A stretch of DNA of 64,000 nt from Trachythela sp. YZ-2020 (taxonomy: Eukaryota; Cnidaria; Anthozoa; Malacalcyonacea; Clavulariidae), in the NCBI GenBank assembly GCA_016169945.1, contig JADLSH010000113.1:1612001-1676000 (forward strand). Reading direction: 5' to 3'. The notes below the pieces were generated by a model. That model saw only the letters and a list, made by a program, of their open reading frames with translations, was not told where the DNA came from and did no database searches. Below, piece after piece: positions 40,301-48,218 of this stretch; position 1 is the stretch's first letter, and each line of letters begins with the position of its first letter. Position numbers and translations under genes: made by a program.

Positions 40301-43300
40301 TACTCCGAAAATTTGGTAAAGACAGTCTAAATTTCAGACGCTGCCTTTATATTCGTCATCAAGTAAGCGGCTGAAATTTAGGCTGCCATAACGTTCCCGT
40401 CGTAAAAACAAACACTTGCTTAATGTTTGTTTACATTATTTTACGACGGGAAAATCTTTCCTCTCCCCAGTACTTTCGCGCCGTTTTATTCACGTTCCCG
40501 TCGTAAAACAGCGCGTGCTTAAGGTCGCTAGTGACTTCCATACGAAGGGACTTCGCTAAAAACGTTTGATATTTGTTCAATATTTTTCAACTATTTAGAT
40601 CCTTCAAACAACATCGTGGTCAGCTCACTAAGTTCACTGACTTCCTGACGAAGGGCATTCGCTCGTCCTGTTGTTTTTAATCTTCTCAGATAGTCCAGAC
40701 ACAAACCACACGGACACGAAAGTATTAATACCTGTCTTGGATATATGTAATATGGTGATACCTCGGACGACGCTGTCAAAAGTTCAAAATTAGCTAGACC
40801 AAAAATTCGCTAGACCAACTTGCCACATGTCCTAAACAGCCTTGCTCTCTGTATATGAAGTGCACACATGCCTTTCAAGGGACAAAACACTTTCATTTAT
40901 AAAGAATCTTTGTTTGCATTGACCAATGGTGTTGGAGAGCTTAAGCATGCGACGTTTTCTTCAGCACGGCCGACTTTTGGCATACATAATTTGTACCTCG
41001 GCCAGGAAATCAAGTTTTCACCTTCACACATGTGTGTGTTTGTGTGTTTGTCTGTCGACTGTCGGCAGATCCACTCAAAAACTAGCTATCAAGCAGTTTA
41101 CTACGAACATTTGTGGAGCTGATGACCATAGGCCAATGAAGGACGAATCGATTAAATTTGGTTCAATTTGGATGAAAATTAGATGAGAAATTTACAAAAG
41201 TTAATCTTGCTTTCCCCGACTGAAGAGAACTGAATTCGTAATTATTGCATGTATAATTTATGCACGAATACTTGTCTTTTGCTGACGGAGGTATGCAGCG
41301 AGTACAATTCAGGCGTTTGTAGTTCTTGCTTGAAATCAACAACGGCAGACAATGCAGTGTTATGTCATGATTTCAAGCAAGAATGGCTGTCACCATATTT
41401 AAGGTACGTTCACACACAGCGATTTGTCGGCCCGATTTTAGGTTTTGCTGAATGTTAATGACGAATATTTTCAGTTGATGATGTCGCCAGATGACGTTTA
41501 CCACGTATTTTTCAAACATCATTAACGTGCATTTGAAATCGGCCCGACAAATCGCTGTGTGTGAACGTACACAATTTTGCTGAATATTTTTCAGGTAGTT
41601 CAGACACAAACCACGACAGCTTCATCATTAGCTATTCTTGTAGAATACTACCTATACTGATTACTCGGGACCCATGCATTTGAGAAACAATTGCGACACT
41701 CATCCCACCAGATTATTGAAAGTAAAACTATCTTAAGGTACGTTCACACGTTGCGATTTGTCGGGCCGATTTCAGATGCACGTTAATGATATTTGAAAAA
41801 TACGTGGCAAACGTCATCTGGTGACATCATCAACAGAAAATATTCGTCATTAACATTCAGCAAAACCTAAAATCGACCCGACAAATCGCTGTGTGTGAAC
41901 GTTTCCAAAGACTTCCATTGTATAACCCGTTGTATATAAACTAATTTAACTTTTAATAATCTGGATGAAAACCAACACCGTATTTAGAGGCTCAATTTTG
42001 CGGAATCGTTTTCAGATAGTTCAGACACAAACCACGACTGCTATCATTGTAGAATACTATCTATACTGATTACTGGACCCCTACATTTGAGGAGCAATTC
42101 AAACCCCCTCAGAGAATTGCAATGCAGTTATCTCAGTCAAAAGAGCTTACTTGTTGGAGAGCCAATCATTGCGTCGTGATAACTAAGCGTACGAGTTGTT
42201 GGTGATTTCTTATTAAACTTGTATGCAGGTGAAGCTATGACAAACGGTTTTAGTACACGACACCAATTGTCCATCTCTAAACGATTCTCGGCTTTCAAGT
42301 AATACGTTTTAGCTGAAGTCTTGACTCCAATGCTGAATGGTTCGTTCGTATCACATTCAGCACTCGTCAAACCATGGCAGTCATCTAGATTTATGTTTCC
42401 TAACGAGGCCTGACCAGGCTAAAGAATGGGAAAAGATGTTTTTTAATAATTTTACATTTATGCCTTTTTGAAAGAGATTTTAGGTAGGGGCATTTGGGGG
42501 ACACTGTAGGGTGGCCATTTGATTGGCGTCTCACATCGTGCCAACAAGATGTATTCGCAACAGGCTTGTAGCAAGCTTGTAACAATGTTGTCATTTTATC
42601 AAGTTGCTACAAGGTTGTCACTCACAACTTGTTGACAAGTTGTTGAATTGCAGGACGATAACAAGTTGCTGGAACAGCTTGTAACAAGTCTGTTGAGTCA
42701 ACAACCTTGTAGCAAGTTGTCAACAAGCCGTTAACGATTTGTCAACAAGCTGGGAACAAGCAGCGCGAACACATCCTGAATCCTGACAACAAGTCGTTGA
42801 AAACAACATTGGTACAAGTCTGTGGCAGGTTTATTACAACTTGTATCGCTACTAATTTCCAGACGTAGGGCCTTTGCTCGAAACGTCGAAGTTCTTATTG
42901 TATTTTTCAGGTAGATTGGTCCAGCTTATTACCGATGATTTTACTTGTTAAGGGGAAACCTTTGGGCATTGATGGGTGATTGATTACAAACAAAAACAAT
43001 CTCTATTTCTTGCAAGCGATGAACCAGGCGGGAATCGTAAACATATCATAAGAATTTATGCCCAAAAAATAATCTCGATTTCCCTTTACTCCCAATTTGA
43101 CTCTCATGCATGTTCATTAAAAGATGTTCAGTATAAAATTAATAAAAGAGGTGTTAGTGGAACAAGTATTTAGTGCATACATGCAGGGGTGGGACCCAGC
43201 TTGGTTTGATAGGGGGGGTGCTAAGTGGGCTTTGGTCATGAAGCAGGGCATGACCTGCGAGCAAGGAAGGGTGAATCACCAATGAGGACCCCCACAGGGT

Positions 43301-45444
43301 CAAGGGGGTTATCTTGTCAGACAAATTTTCAAAAATAAGATGGCCTAGATGGTCAAAAAGGTCAACAAATTGCCCGATATTCTATTGATAAATGCCCAGT
43401 CACATCCAAAATTTGGATTTGATATGGGAATTGGCACTCTAGATAACAAATACTGCAAGTTTTCTCTAGGTAGACCAGTCTCCTGTAGCCACACTGGATC
43501 AATAAGGGATGATCCTTGCTGGACCTCTATGGAGAACAGTTTAGTAATGTGATAAAACTGCCCAGTATAAATAAAGTTAGTTTAGTTTAGGTTTCCTCCT
43601 GTATAATAGTTGTATTCTATTTTTCAATCTTTTATGATTATTTTATGTTTCTCAACCGCCAGATGCATTTAAAAAGGAAGCTAGCTTTATAAACTAGAAA
43701 ATAGAGCTAAAACAAAGTAATTTTGTGAGGTGTGCCAAATAGATATTAGGTTTTGAACGCTTTTCATTGCAAATACGCGACATAGAAAAAAATCGCCTCT
43801 TAATACATACGCCAACCTTCTTAGTAACTTGAGTTCTAAGCAAGCTAAGGTGTGTTTAACACACTGCACCAAAACAGGATGATCCTTACTGGACCTCTAT
43901 GGAGAACAGTACTGATAGAGCTATGCCTATCTGGTCCAAGCAAGATTAGTTTAGTAAGTTCCGTGCTTGTGTTCAGTTATGACGAATCATTATGCAGTAA
44001 TAACATAAAGCCACTTGTACGTGTAAACCTGCTTGCATGAAAAATTACATCAAAATTTCAAAAGCTGTTGTTCATGGCAACGCTAATTTTAAGGTGCTAA
44101 TGACCCTACATTAGAATCATTAACATTCCTAGCTTAGGTTAAGGAAATAATTTTCAAACATAAACAATGTTTTTAAACAAAAAACTCTTTATGTTTGAGG
44201 AAGTCTGAGCTCTTTTTAGTAAACTATGTCATATCTGTTAATAGAAGGGGCTTAATTATATATATAAAAGCACTTAATCGTGCAGCAGACAGCAGTCAAT
44301 AAAGAGATGTAGTTTAATTTGCTGTTCCTATAAGTATGCCAAAAGTTCTGAAGTTGACCAGCATTGTCTGCCCTCTAATGCTTTATACTGAAATCTACCA
44401 ATCAACAAGGCTTACTAAGCGCTATCATGCAGCAGATGATGGACAACTACCAGTTATCAGAGTGAGAAAATAACATTGAATATTTTCATTATTTGAGAGA
44501 GGTTTGGTCTAATTTTCATGCTCCTATATTTTAGTGCCAACATTTCTGAAATTGACCACCATCTGCCACCCTGCTTTGAATATACCAGACCCTCAAAAAC
44601 CATATTTAAATGCAACAAAAATTACAAATTAAGTTTACATTATCTCAGCTTGATCGTTTAAAATTGACCAGAAAAAATAATTGCACTGCTTGAACCAGAC
44701 AATTTAATTTTGACTACAAATTTTGGCCACAAAGTTAATTTCATATCTTTCCCAATCATGCTTCTAAAACTAATAATTTATCAACATATAAATGTTGAAT
44801 AGTAAATGTATTAACGCTCTTTAATATAATTTATCAATATTTTGACTAAACTATCAGACAGGCCTTTTGCCGTCAAGTATATTTATATTTGTCAAGTATA
44901 TTTATATTCACAAGCCATTTTTTTTTATAAACCCACAAGATTATATAACACAACACTGAAATTCATACCTTGATTGGTTCGGCAGAGAACCATTCCAAAA
45001 CGCCAGACGAGTACAACATAAACCAAACTCTGTCCCATTTCTATAAAAGTTAAAAATGTTTATATCACTATTAAGTACTGACAGAATTGGTAAATATAAA
45101 CACAAAATATTTGGCTTACTTGCACTTGAATTTTAGGTAGCGTTGATATTTGAGTCGCGATACACAAACTGCCTGACTTTACCGTTGTTTTCGGACGATT
45201 AACACCAACCTAGGGGTAAAATCAATAACTAGTTTACTTATCTAAACTACAGTATAAAATGAGAAATGTCAAAAATTTTCAAAGTTAAAATCGGTTTTTA
45301 TACCTCTAAATTTGTCGGTCTTTGAGGCAAAGTCGGGCTTGTAGTATGAGCATCTTTCGGTTTAAAGCAATTCTGACATTTACTCTTGTCAAATACATTC
45401 GCTGAGAACTTTTTACAGGCTAGCGAAGACGATCTTTCGGCCAT
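13301..45444 (-). CDS. MPRIP: MPRIP/outspread homologue: PH domain plus giant coiled coil, 17 exons, complete
   Basis: Homologue of myosin phosphatase Rho-interacting protein, an actin-associated scaffold linking RhoA signalling to myosin phosphatase. Minus-strand exons: 45444-45304, 45209-45120, 45040-44969, 42418-42151, 34980-34841, 33417-32332, 30717-29551, 27730-27483, 22008-21867, 20237-19959, 18802-18314, 17878-17564, 16477-16238, 15269-14996, 14908-14829, 14023-13978, 13341-13301. Every junction has GT/AG sites and matching phase, totalling 5118 nt, or 1705 aa. The N-terminus KKFSANVFDKSKCQNCFKPK (Cys23, Cys26) matches MPRIP/outspread closely. One PH domain (about 60-165) includes KWDRVWFMLYSSGVLEWF and the closing-helix Trp153 (MDNWCRVL). 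Residues ~240-1560 are almost continuous heptad-type coiled coil rich in E, K, L, Q and R. A Ser/Thr-rich tail ends SSNSTSNLK. Vertebrate MPRIP has two PH domains; only the first is seen here. Introns carry a Harbinger element and many repeats. Confidence 0.9.
13435..13962. repeat. (TTAGC/TTTAG)n simple repeat split by a SINE
   Basis: Runs of TTAGCTTAGTTTAG occupy 13440-13525 and 13879-13962, on either side of the SINE at 13556-13877. The SINE appears to have landed in a pre-existing microsatellite. Confidence 0.7.
13556..13877 (-). mobile_element. tRNA-derived SINE, full-length copy
   Basis: Read on the minus strand it starts with a tRNA-like head (GGGGCTTCGGTGGCGCAATC, then an A-box and the B-box GGGTTCGAGTCCC). 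It continues with a conserved central block containing GGGTTTTCTCCGGGTACTCC and GGTTTCCTCCCAC. Related copies lie at 29134 (plus), 26856 (partial) and 57000 (partial). The central block resembles the domain shared by broadly distributed animal SINEs (MetaSINE-like; from memory). It sits inside a TTAGC/TTTAG microsatellite, in intron 16 of the MPRIP gene. Confidence 0.8.
14095..14415. mobile_element. CAACTTGTT-rich element, copy 1
   Basis: A roughly 320-bp element built of near-palindromic AACAACTTGTTA-type words, running from ACACGTAAAAACGCACAAGTTG to CATCTTGTTGATAAGATGTG. Three more copies lie at 18865-19175, 42528-42845 and 60656-60975, in both orientations. No coding capacity. Confidence 0.75.
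14434..14745. repeat. GAT/GGT trinucleotide repeat in an MPRIP intron
   Basis: An almost pure run of GATGATGGT triplets, lying in the intron between exons 15 and 16. Frames in it read poly-D/G or poly-M/V and are not genes. Its composition closely resembles the coding low-complexity tract at 3900-4400. Confidence 0.9.
15424..15712. mobile_element. Foldback element, copy 1 of a near-identical pair
   Basis: A ~289-bp unit almost identical to 46551-46838, which lies just upstream of MPRIP. Inside, ATATCATACACTCGAAG...TTATAGTGATTT faces AAATCACTATAATAAACTCC...TGATAT as an inverted repeat. The near identity implies recent movement or conversion. Confidence 0.8.
16690..17320 (+). repeat. ~115-bp satellite array, about five copies
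   Basis: Tandem units containing GGTTTCCTCCTGTAGTAACA, CTGGATCAATAAGGGATGAC and GAACAGTTTAGAACTGATAG, lying in the MPRIP intron between exons 12 and 13. The family is scattered through the window (also about 8675, 12650, 21540, 43480, 43868, 55140, 58235 and 58955). Confidence 0.9.
17960..18200. repeat. Degenerate CTAATCCTAAC repeat
   Basis: A degenerate array of CTAATCCTAACCCTAATC-like units in the MPRIP intron between exons 11 and 12. It resembles a decayed telomere-like repeat. Confidence 0.6.
18865..19175. mobile_element. CAACTTGTT-rich element, copy 2
   Basis: Opposite orientation to the copy at 14095: it starts CTCACATCTTATCAACAAGA and ends TTGTGCGTTTTTACGTGT. It lies in the MPRIP intron between exons 10 and 11. 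Confidence 0.75.
19235..19395. repeat. GGGGGGCTAAAAAGAGAA tandem repeat and flank
   Basis: Four to five copies of an ~18-19-bp G-rich unit, followed by inverted-looking TTTTTCCCCCTGCTTCC / GGGAGGGCTTATTAGGGA sequence. G-runs of six repeat regularly. Confidence 0.7.
19430..19620. mobile_element. Short member of the GGTCAAACGAG / GAGAGTTGATGAG element family
   Basis: Carries AACGAGGATGA...GAGAGTTGCAACTCTCGC, TCTGGTTCAAATTATGATGA, the box CGTGTGGTAATATCCAGTCA and a TTCTCGTTTGACCGGG end. The same modules occur in the much longer copies at 31437-32316 and 49137-50173, which contain tandem repeats. Confidence 0.65.
20340..20765 (-). repeat. ~80-bp satellite array (inverted orientation)
   Basis: Four to five units containing CACTGGACCCCCACGTTTGA, GATATCTTTTTCAGGTAGTT and CAGCTTATTGTAGAGTACTA. 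They are the reverse complement of the larger array at 35030-35905. The array lies between MPRIP exons 9 and 10. Confidence 0.85.
21540..21830 (+). repeat. ~115-bp satellite copies next to MPRIP exon 9
   Basis: About two diverged units (GAACAGTTTAGAACTG, CTATCCAGTATAAATAAAGT) ending some 40 bases short of the 3' end of exon 9 (21867). Confidence 0.8.
23905..24267. mobile_element. MITE-like element with ACGGACAC ends
   Basis: The left end has GACGGACACCTCTCTAATAC and the right end GTGTCCGTATTCGAGAGGTC then TAACTGTA, as inverted copies. A related element is at 25079-25404. They lie in the 5.5-kb MPRIP intron 22009-27482. The end sequence resembles Tc1/mariner-derived MITEs common in invertebrates. 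Confidence 0.6.
25079..25404. mobile_element. MITE-like element with GCGGACACC ends
   Basis: Starts GCGGACACCTCAATAATACG and ends GTGTCCGTATTACACTGAGG, TCCGTATTACACTGAGGTTC, GAGTGTA. It belongs to the same family as 23905-24267. No coding capacity. Confidence 0.55.
26645..26813. mobile_element. Small element with perfect 19-bp terminal inverted repeats
   Basis: Begins CAATTCACAACTTTGTATA and ends with its exact reverse complement. Subterminal AAAGGTAACTAAG / CTTAGTTACCTTT is also inverted. A degraded relative is seen at about 54835-54910. Confidence 0.7.
26856..26945 (-). mobile_element. Partial SINE (3' tail portion)
   Basis: GAATTACGAAGGACGCAGCT then CAAATGTGACCAAGACG matches the distal part of the SINE at 13556-13877. 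The tRNA head is missing. Confidence 0.55.
27292..27422. repeat. 15-bp AT-rich tandem repeat
   Basis: About nine near-perfect copies of TGCATAAATTATACA, ending ~60 bases from the 3' end of MPRIP exon 8. Only single-base variants are seen. Confidence 0.95.
27770..28180 (+). pseudogene. 5'-truncated non-LTR retrotransposon fragment (ORF2 C-terminus)
   Basis: A short broken reading frame contains KLHYLKGRRLVMKARLVYKI and, in another frame, FGKTNAYSGAKLWNGLP. The motif GAKLWNxLP after a TRSS-like segment is typical of the C-terminus of CR1/L2/Jockey-type LINE reverse transcriptase proteins. At least one frameshift separates the pieces and no upstream catalytic domain is present. It lies in the MPRIP intron between exons 7 and 8. 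Confidence 0.5.
28203..28405. repeat. Dispersed repeat with internal inverted segments
   Basis: Contains TTTTTTGCTGCAACTTGCAA, GCCGATATTATCATTCTCGT, TTGCCTTCTGGGCATGTTTA and AGAAAAATATCGG. It matches 3180-3330 inverted and 31192-31290. A further copy is split between 30745-30825 and 31192-31370 by ~370 bp of unrelated DNA. Confidence 0.7.
29134..29466 (+). mobile_element. tRNA-derived SINE with TATG microsatellite tail
   Basis: The head GGGGCTTCGGTGGCGCAGTC has an A-box and a GGTTCGATTC B-box. The central block includes GGGTTTTCTCCGGGCACTCC and GGTTTCCTCCCAC, and the tail is a short TATG repeat. It is the same family as 13556-13877 but in the opposite orientation. It lies in the MPRIP intron between exons 7 and 8. 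Confidence 0.8.
31437..32316. mobile_element. GGTCAAACGAG-ended element containing a 10-bp minisatellite
   Basis: Starts at CCCGGTCAAAGGAGGATGAG and ends at TTCTCGTTTGACCAGGGCTT, in inverted orientation, enclosing the 10-bp array 31495-32110 and the CGTGGTAATATCCAGTCAAC module. It lies ~15 bp from the 3' end of the large MPRIP exon 6 (32332). Confidence 0.7.
31495..32110. repeat. 10-bp minisatellite TCAACTCTCA
   Basis: About 60 units of TCAACTCTCA with point variants (TCGTC, TCCCA, TGCAC). All three forward frames are free of stops, which creates long S/T/N/H/L-rich reading frames that are not genes. Confidence 0.95.
33481..33875. mobile_element. Foldback element
   Basis: ACTGGAACGCTAAC at the left end is exactly inverted at the right end (GTTAGCGTTCCAGT). 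The arms (~170 bp each) continue as imperfect inverted copies, including TTGATATAAAAACTTCAAGA / TCTTGAAGTTTTTATATCAA-like sequence. It lies 64 bp upstream of MPRIP exon 6. Confidence 0.75.
34068..34670. mobile_element. Long foldback element, ~280-bp arms
   Basis: The left arm 34068-34350 (from TGGCGCAAAAAA) and the right arm 34396-34670 (to TTTTTTGCGCCA) are imperfect inverted copies around an AT-rich centre. The short frame at 33997-34239 is only the left arm. It sits in the MPRIP intron between exons 5 and 6. Confidence 0.75.
35030..35905 (+). repeat. ~80-bp satellite array, about eleven copies
   Basis: Units contain AAAGATATCTCAAACGTGGG, GGTCCAGTGTAGGTAGTATT and GTGGTTTGTCTGAACTACCT. The central copies are nearly identical. 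Inverted and single copies are at 20340-20765, about 41590-41680, 42010-42085 and 61225-61265. Confidence 0.92.
36040..36080 (+). repeat. Left 41-bp terminal inverted repeat of Harbinger element
   Basis: Exact reverse complement of 40493-40533. The inner half, TTTTACGACGGGAACG, recurs as a subterminal palindrome at about 40389-40452. Confidence 0.9.
36645..36735. repeat. Telomere-like CTAACCCTAACC repeat inside the Harbinger element
   Basis: About fourteen units of CTAACC with AACCCCAAACC variants, the complement of TTAGGG. Short and degenerate, so it is an interstitial repeat, not a telomere. Confidence 0.7.
36812..36890 (-). other. tRNA-like sequence (SINE head or tRNA relic)
   Basis: Read on the minus strand, TCGTAGTGGTCTAGCGGTA (A-box like) is followed after ~30 bases by GGGTTCGATTCC (B-box). 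The acceptor arms do not pair cleanly, so it is more likely a tRNA pseudogene or SINE head than a working tRNA. Confidence 0.4.
37459..38207 (+). pseudogene. Harbinger Myb/SANT-like DNA-binding protein, frameshifted
   Basis: Partner protein of Harbinger nucleases. The frame follows a TTTTAG acceptor-like site and starts AKKPTPMVWTDLHDEMLCRE, a SANT/Myb-like trihelix region with W at the expected spacing (MVWTDLHD...DKWAEVVENL). A K/E-rich middle and a basic KKKKQRE end follow at 37951. The usual continuation (DTVNYLKEKHEKMMDVEKKR, then a Q-rich coiled coil ending MMNNK) is in another frame up to 38207. A one-base slip in the AAG/AAA tract near 37930 would explain the break. Confidence 0.75.
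38809..40274 (-). pseudogene. HARBI1-like DDE transposase, two frameshifts
   Basis: Harbinger nuclease (DDE_4 superfamily). The minus-strand frame starts at 40274 (MASFREARLM) and carries the first catalytic Asp in NCFGFVDGTVRP (residue ~176). The frame breaks near 39682, just after YNGHK. The next piece continues VHALKFQSVAIPNGL to an intron donor near 39612, then resumes after a TTTTGTAG acceptor near 39223 with CIYGDPAYPL (second Asp). A second break follows near 39093. The last piece, SMSSVRTSVEWLFGD, holds the catalytic Glu and ends at 38809. All three catalytic residues survive but no single open frame does. The copy looks recently inactivated. Confidence 0.85.
40493..40533 (-). repeat. 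Right 41-bp terminal inverted repeat of Harbinger element
   Basis: Exact reverse complement of 36040-36080. A second, truncated copy of the inner TIR sequence (CGTTCCCGTCGTAAAA ... TTTTACGACGGGAA) lies just inside, at about 40389-40452. Confidence 0.9.
41401..41570. mobile_element. MITE with AAGGTACGTTCACACAC ends, copy A
   Basis: About 170 bp. The ends AAGGTACGTTCACACACAGC then GATTTGTCGG and CCGACAAATCGCTGTGTGTG then AACGTAC are inverted copies. Copies B (41734-41902, interior reversed) and C (52887-53057) are closely related. Confidence 0.8.
41734..41902. mobile_element. MITE with AAGGTACGTTCACAC ends, copy B
   Basis: The interior runs in the opposite direction to copy A, 160 bp away. 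Both lie in the MPRIP intron between exons 4 and 5. Confidence 0.8.
42528..42845. mobile_element. CAACTTGTT-rich element, copy 3
   Basis: Same orientation as 18865-19175. It lies ~110 bp upstream of MPRIP exon 4, within intron 3. Confidence 0.75.
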
Positions 45445-46550
45445 TAAATAGCTACACCTTAAATCCTAGGCAAAATTCTCCGGTGTACACGTCTAGAATT
45501 TGGGGTAAAATTTCATCAGTGGCTAGCATTCATGCATACGATTCGCCGACTTCCTTCGCTTCCGTGGCATTGTTTAAATGGCGGTTTCTTGTATTAATTC
45601 TGGTTGTAATTGATCCACTAGGAAGCATTTCTACCAGTAAAATGTCTAGTTTGACATTGGTGTTGAAAAAAGTCTAACTTTATGTCATACTTTTGACAAA
45701 TAGCGTCTGGATTAACTAGACATACCGAGCATGCGTATTGCAGTTTGTGGCCACTATAATAATAGTATATGAATTTTATATTAGGTTGAGCCACTGATCT
45801 AATCAGTGGTCACGTCTTATATAGTTATATATCACAGCTTATATAATTATATATATACTTAGATGGTAGTCAACCAGCAGTTATCAGAGTGAGAAAATGA
45901 TATAAATTATTTTCACTTTACGTAGCAGTGATGAATTTGGAGGCAAATAAATTGAATTGAGAGATCTGTGAACATTTCTGAAGTTGACCACACCGTTTGC
46001 TTTCCTGTACTAAACGCTTACTAAAAGTCTGAGACCCACCAATATACCGGATGTCTAGTCTAGAGCACATCTGGTGATAATTTTACGGAGCAAATACCTG
46101 TAAAAATTTCATGGCAAAATCATAAATCTGTATAATAAAGTATTTAACTTGGGAGCTCAGTGACCAGTGTGGGTAGAAACCGTTGTTTTTTATGCTTGTC
46201 ATTCTGAAACTGATATAAGCAGAGGTTCCGACGTTTCGAGACAGGGGGCCCTTCATCACGGAAAGGGCCCTTCATCACGGAAAGGGTCCTCGCTCGAAAC
46301 GTCGGAAACTTTTGCTCGGTTTTTCACGCTGACAATATCAATAACAACGGTTTCTAATCTGTCAAAATCTGTCAATTTTCTTGATATTTTTTTTCAGTGA
46401 GCGTTACGATGGTAAACTTCAGAAATGTTGACACTTTTTAGGAACAAAAGAAATTCTGAACACTGAATCGTGACTGGGTGACACTTTGTGATGCAATGTT
46501 GAATGCTATGTAAAGGGCCCATAACCTTGGCATAGTGAGAAGTCACTACT

Positions 46551-46838
46551 CAAACTCATTAATAATTCATGCACAAAACACAAAGGAAATCACCACCGTA
46601 TCGTTGTCTTGATACCACGGTAATAAACACCCATAAATTAACTCAACTTTCGCGTTGAATTTCTCTTTAAATACTGGTTTGTTTGAGAAGCTATATCATA
46701 CACTCGAAGTCGTTTATTATAGTGATTTAAAAACACCTCAAAGTATGTTAAAAAACTCGGCTAGCGCCTTGTTTTTCAACACACTTTTCGGTGTTTCAAA
46801 TCACTATAATAAACTCCTTCTCGTGTATGATATATTAC
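46551..46838. mobile_element. Foldback element, copy 2 of a near-identical pair
   Basis: Nearly identical to 15424-15712, in the same orientation. It lies about 1.1 kb upstream of the MPRIP start codon. Confidence 0.8.
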
Positions 46839-47567
46839 ATGAAAAATTACTCTAGTAGGTAACAGCGCATTTCATCTCATCTCAAACTTTTGTAACTAAT
46901 AACATTTAATAACTTAATCCTGTGGCTAAGCCGCTAATCAATTTATAATAATTTGCATTGCTAATTGTATGTTAATCAAAGTTAATCACTTAATCCTAGT
47001 AAAGTAGCCTTCAAAACACATAAGATATTAAGAACGATGTGTAAAATCCCTTTTTCGTTGTTTTAAATTGCCCAAAAAAACTAATGTTTGTTAGTTCATG
47101 TTGCCCGCAAAAGACAATTTCTTTAAATCCATAATGCTATATACTTGAAAAATTTTGTAACACCTTTTTTACTTTACACATGTAGGGATTATAGATTTTA
47201 AATGTCATCTGGTATTAATGTTTCATACCATAATCACCTGGGGAATATTCAGATTTTCACTACCGAACTCCCCAATCAAGCTATACAAATCAAACCATTC
47301 TCTGAGCCGACTTTATTTCAAATTCATTATCACACAAAATCCTGATTTCCATTTAGTCGCAAGGTCGTGAACATATCAATGTGACCGATGTAATAGAATG
47401 CCGATATACCTCTGCAATCATGAAACACTGATTTGCATAGACCACGTAAACGACAAGATATAGATGCAGCCTATTTCACATCGTCGAAGATGACGTGGTC
47501 ACGACTGTTACGACAAATGGAAGCCAGGATGATGGAAATCTCAACATTCAGTTCTATCGAGCATAGT

Positions 47568-47872
47568 TAATATAGAGATAACATGGTTAGGAAACTCGTC
47601 AAATTACAAAGCAGCTAACAATTGAATGGGATTTATGTTGAACGGTACCTGACCGTGCATAAATCTTTTGTTTTACATTCATTAACATTTCACAAACACG
47701 GTTTGGAGATTAAGCTCAAACACGGTTTGGAGATTAAGCCCAAACATTTCTATTGGTCGATTCATAAAACAACAATATATTCACTAACCGTGACCGTGCA
47801 CAAATGCAAACAAAAACATAGCACAAAAGCGAAAGCCGAGTTTCCTAACCATGTTATCTCTATATATATATT
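47568..47872. mobile_element. MITE-like element with ~31-bp inverted ends
   Basis: TTAATATAGAGATAACATGG then TTAGGAAACTCG at the left is inverted at the right as CGAGTTTCCTAACC, ATGTTATCTCTATATATATA, TTAA. It contains a short internal duplication of AAACACGGTTTGGAGATTAA. Confidence 0.7.
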
Positions 47873-48218
47873 AACTATGTATCGAGCAAGTTGCCCAAAA
47901 TCTAGCATATTTACTGCAACTACAAAATTTTGAAATAAGATCGAAATTTTACGGGGTGTATTTTGTTCTCTTGTATATTATTGAAATCTTTAGTGCACAA
48001 TTAAGATGCTTTTAATCGGAGCATCTTTTGTTTTATATTTCCCAAAATTGTGGACTGAACAAACGTACAAAAAAATCATCATTAATTTTGGTCTTAATCA
48101 TTAAAATGGTCATTTTCTTAAAAAGGCACCACGATAGAAAAAATGGGAAAGAGGGTGGGGGAGGGGGTGCTCAGCATGATCCCCACCCCTTCTTTGACTC
48201 CACCCTCCCTCGCTACAG

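Larger units (their letters stand above)
36040..40533. mobile_element. Harbinger/PIF-type DNA transposon, 4.5 kb with 41-bp TIRs
   Basis: Both ends are perfect 41-bp inverted repeats (36040-36080 and 40493-40533, outer end CACTAGCGACCTTAAGCACG). It encodes the two expected Harbinger proteins in opposite, convergent orientation: a Myb/SANT-like DNA-binding protein (plus) and a HARBI1-like DDE nuclease (minus). It is inserted in the MPRIP intron between exons 4 and 5. Frameshifts in both genes make it non-autonomous now. No convincing target duplication was resolved. Confidence 0.88.
45445..48218. other. Intergenic region between MPRIP start and MMD/PAQR 3' end
   Basis: Probably holds the MPRIP promoter and the MMD 3' UTR. 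Recognised contents are the foldback element copy at 46551-46838, a short repeated block with GAAAGGGCCCTTCATCACGG and CTCGCTCGAAACGTCGGAAA near 46240-46310, and the TIR element at 47568-47872. No exon was recognised. Confidence 0.5.
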
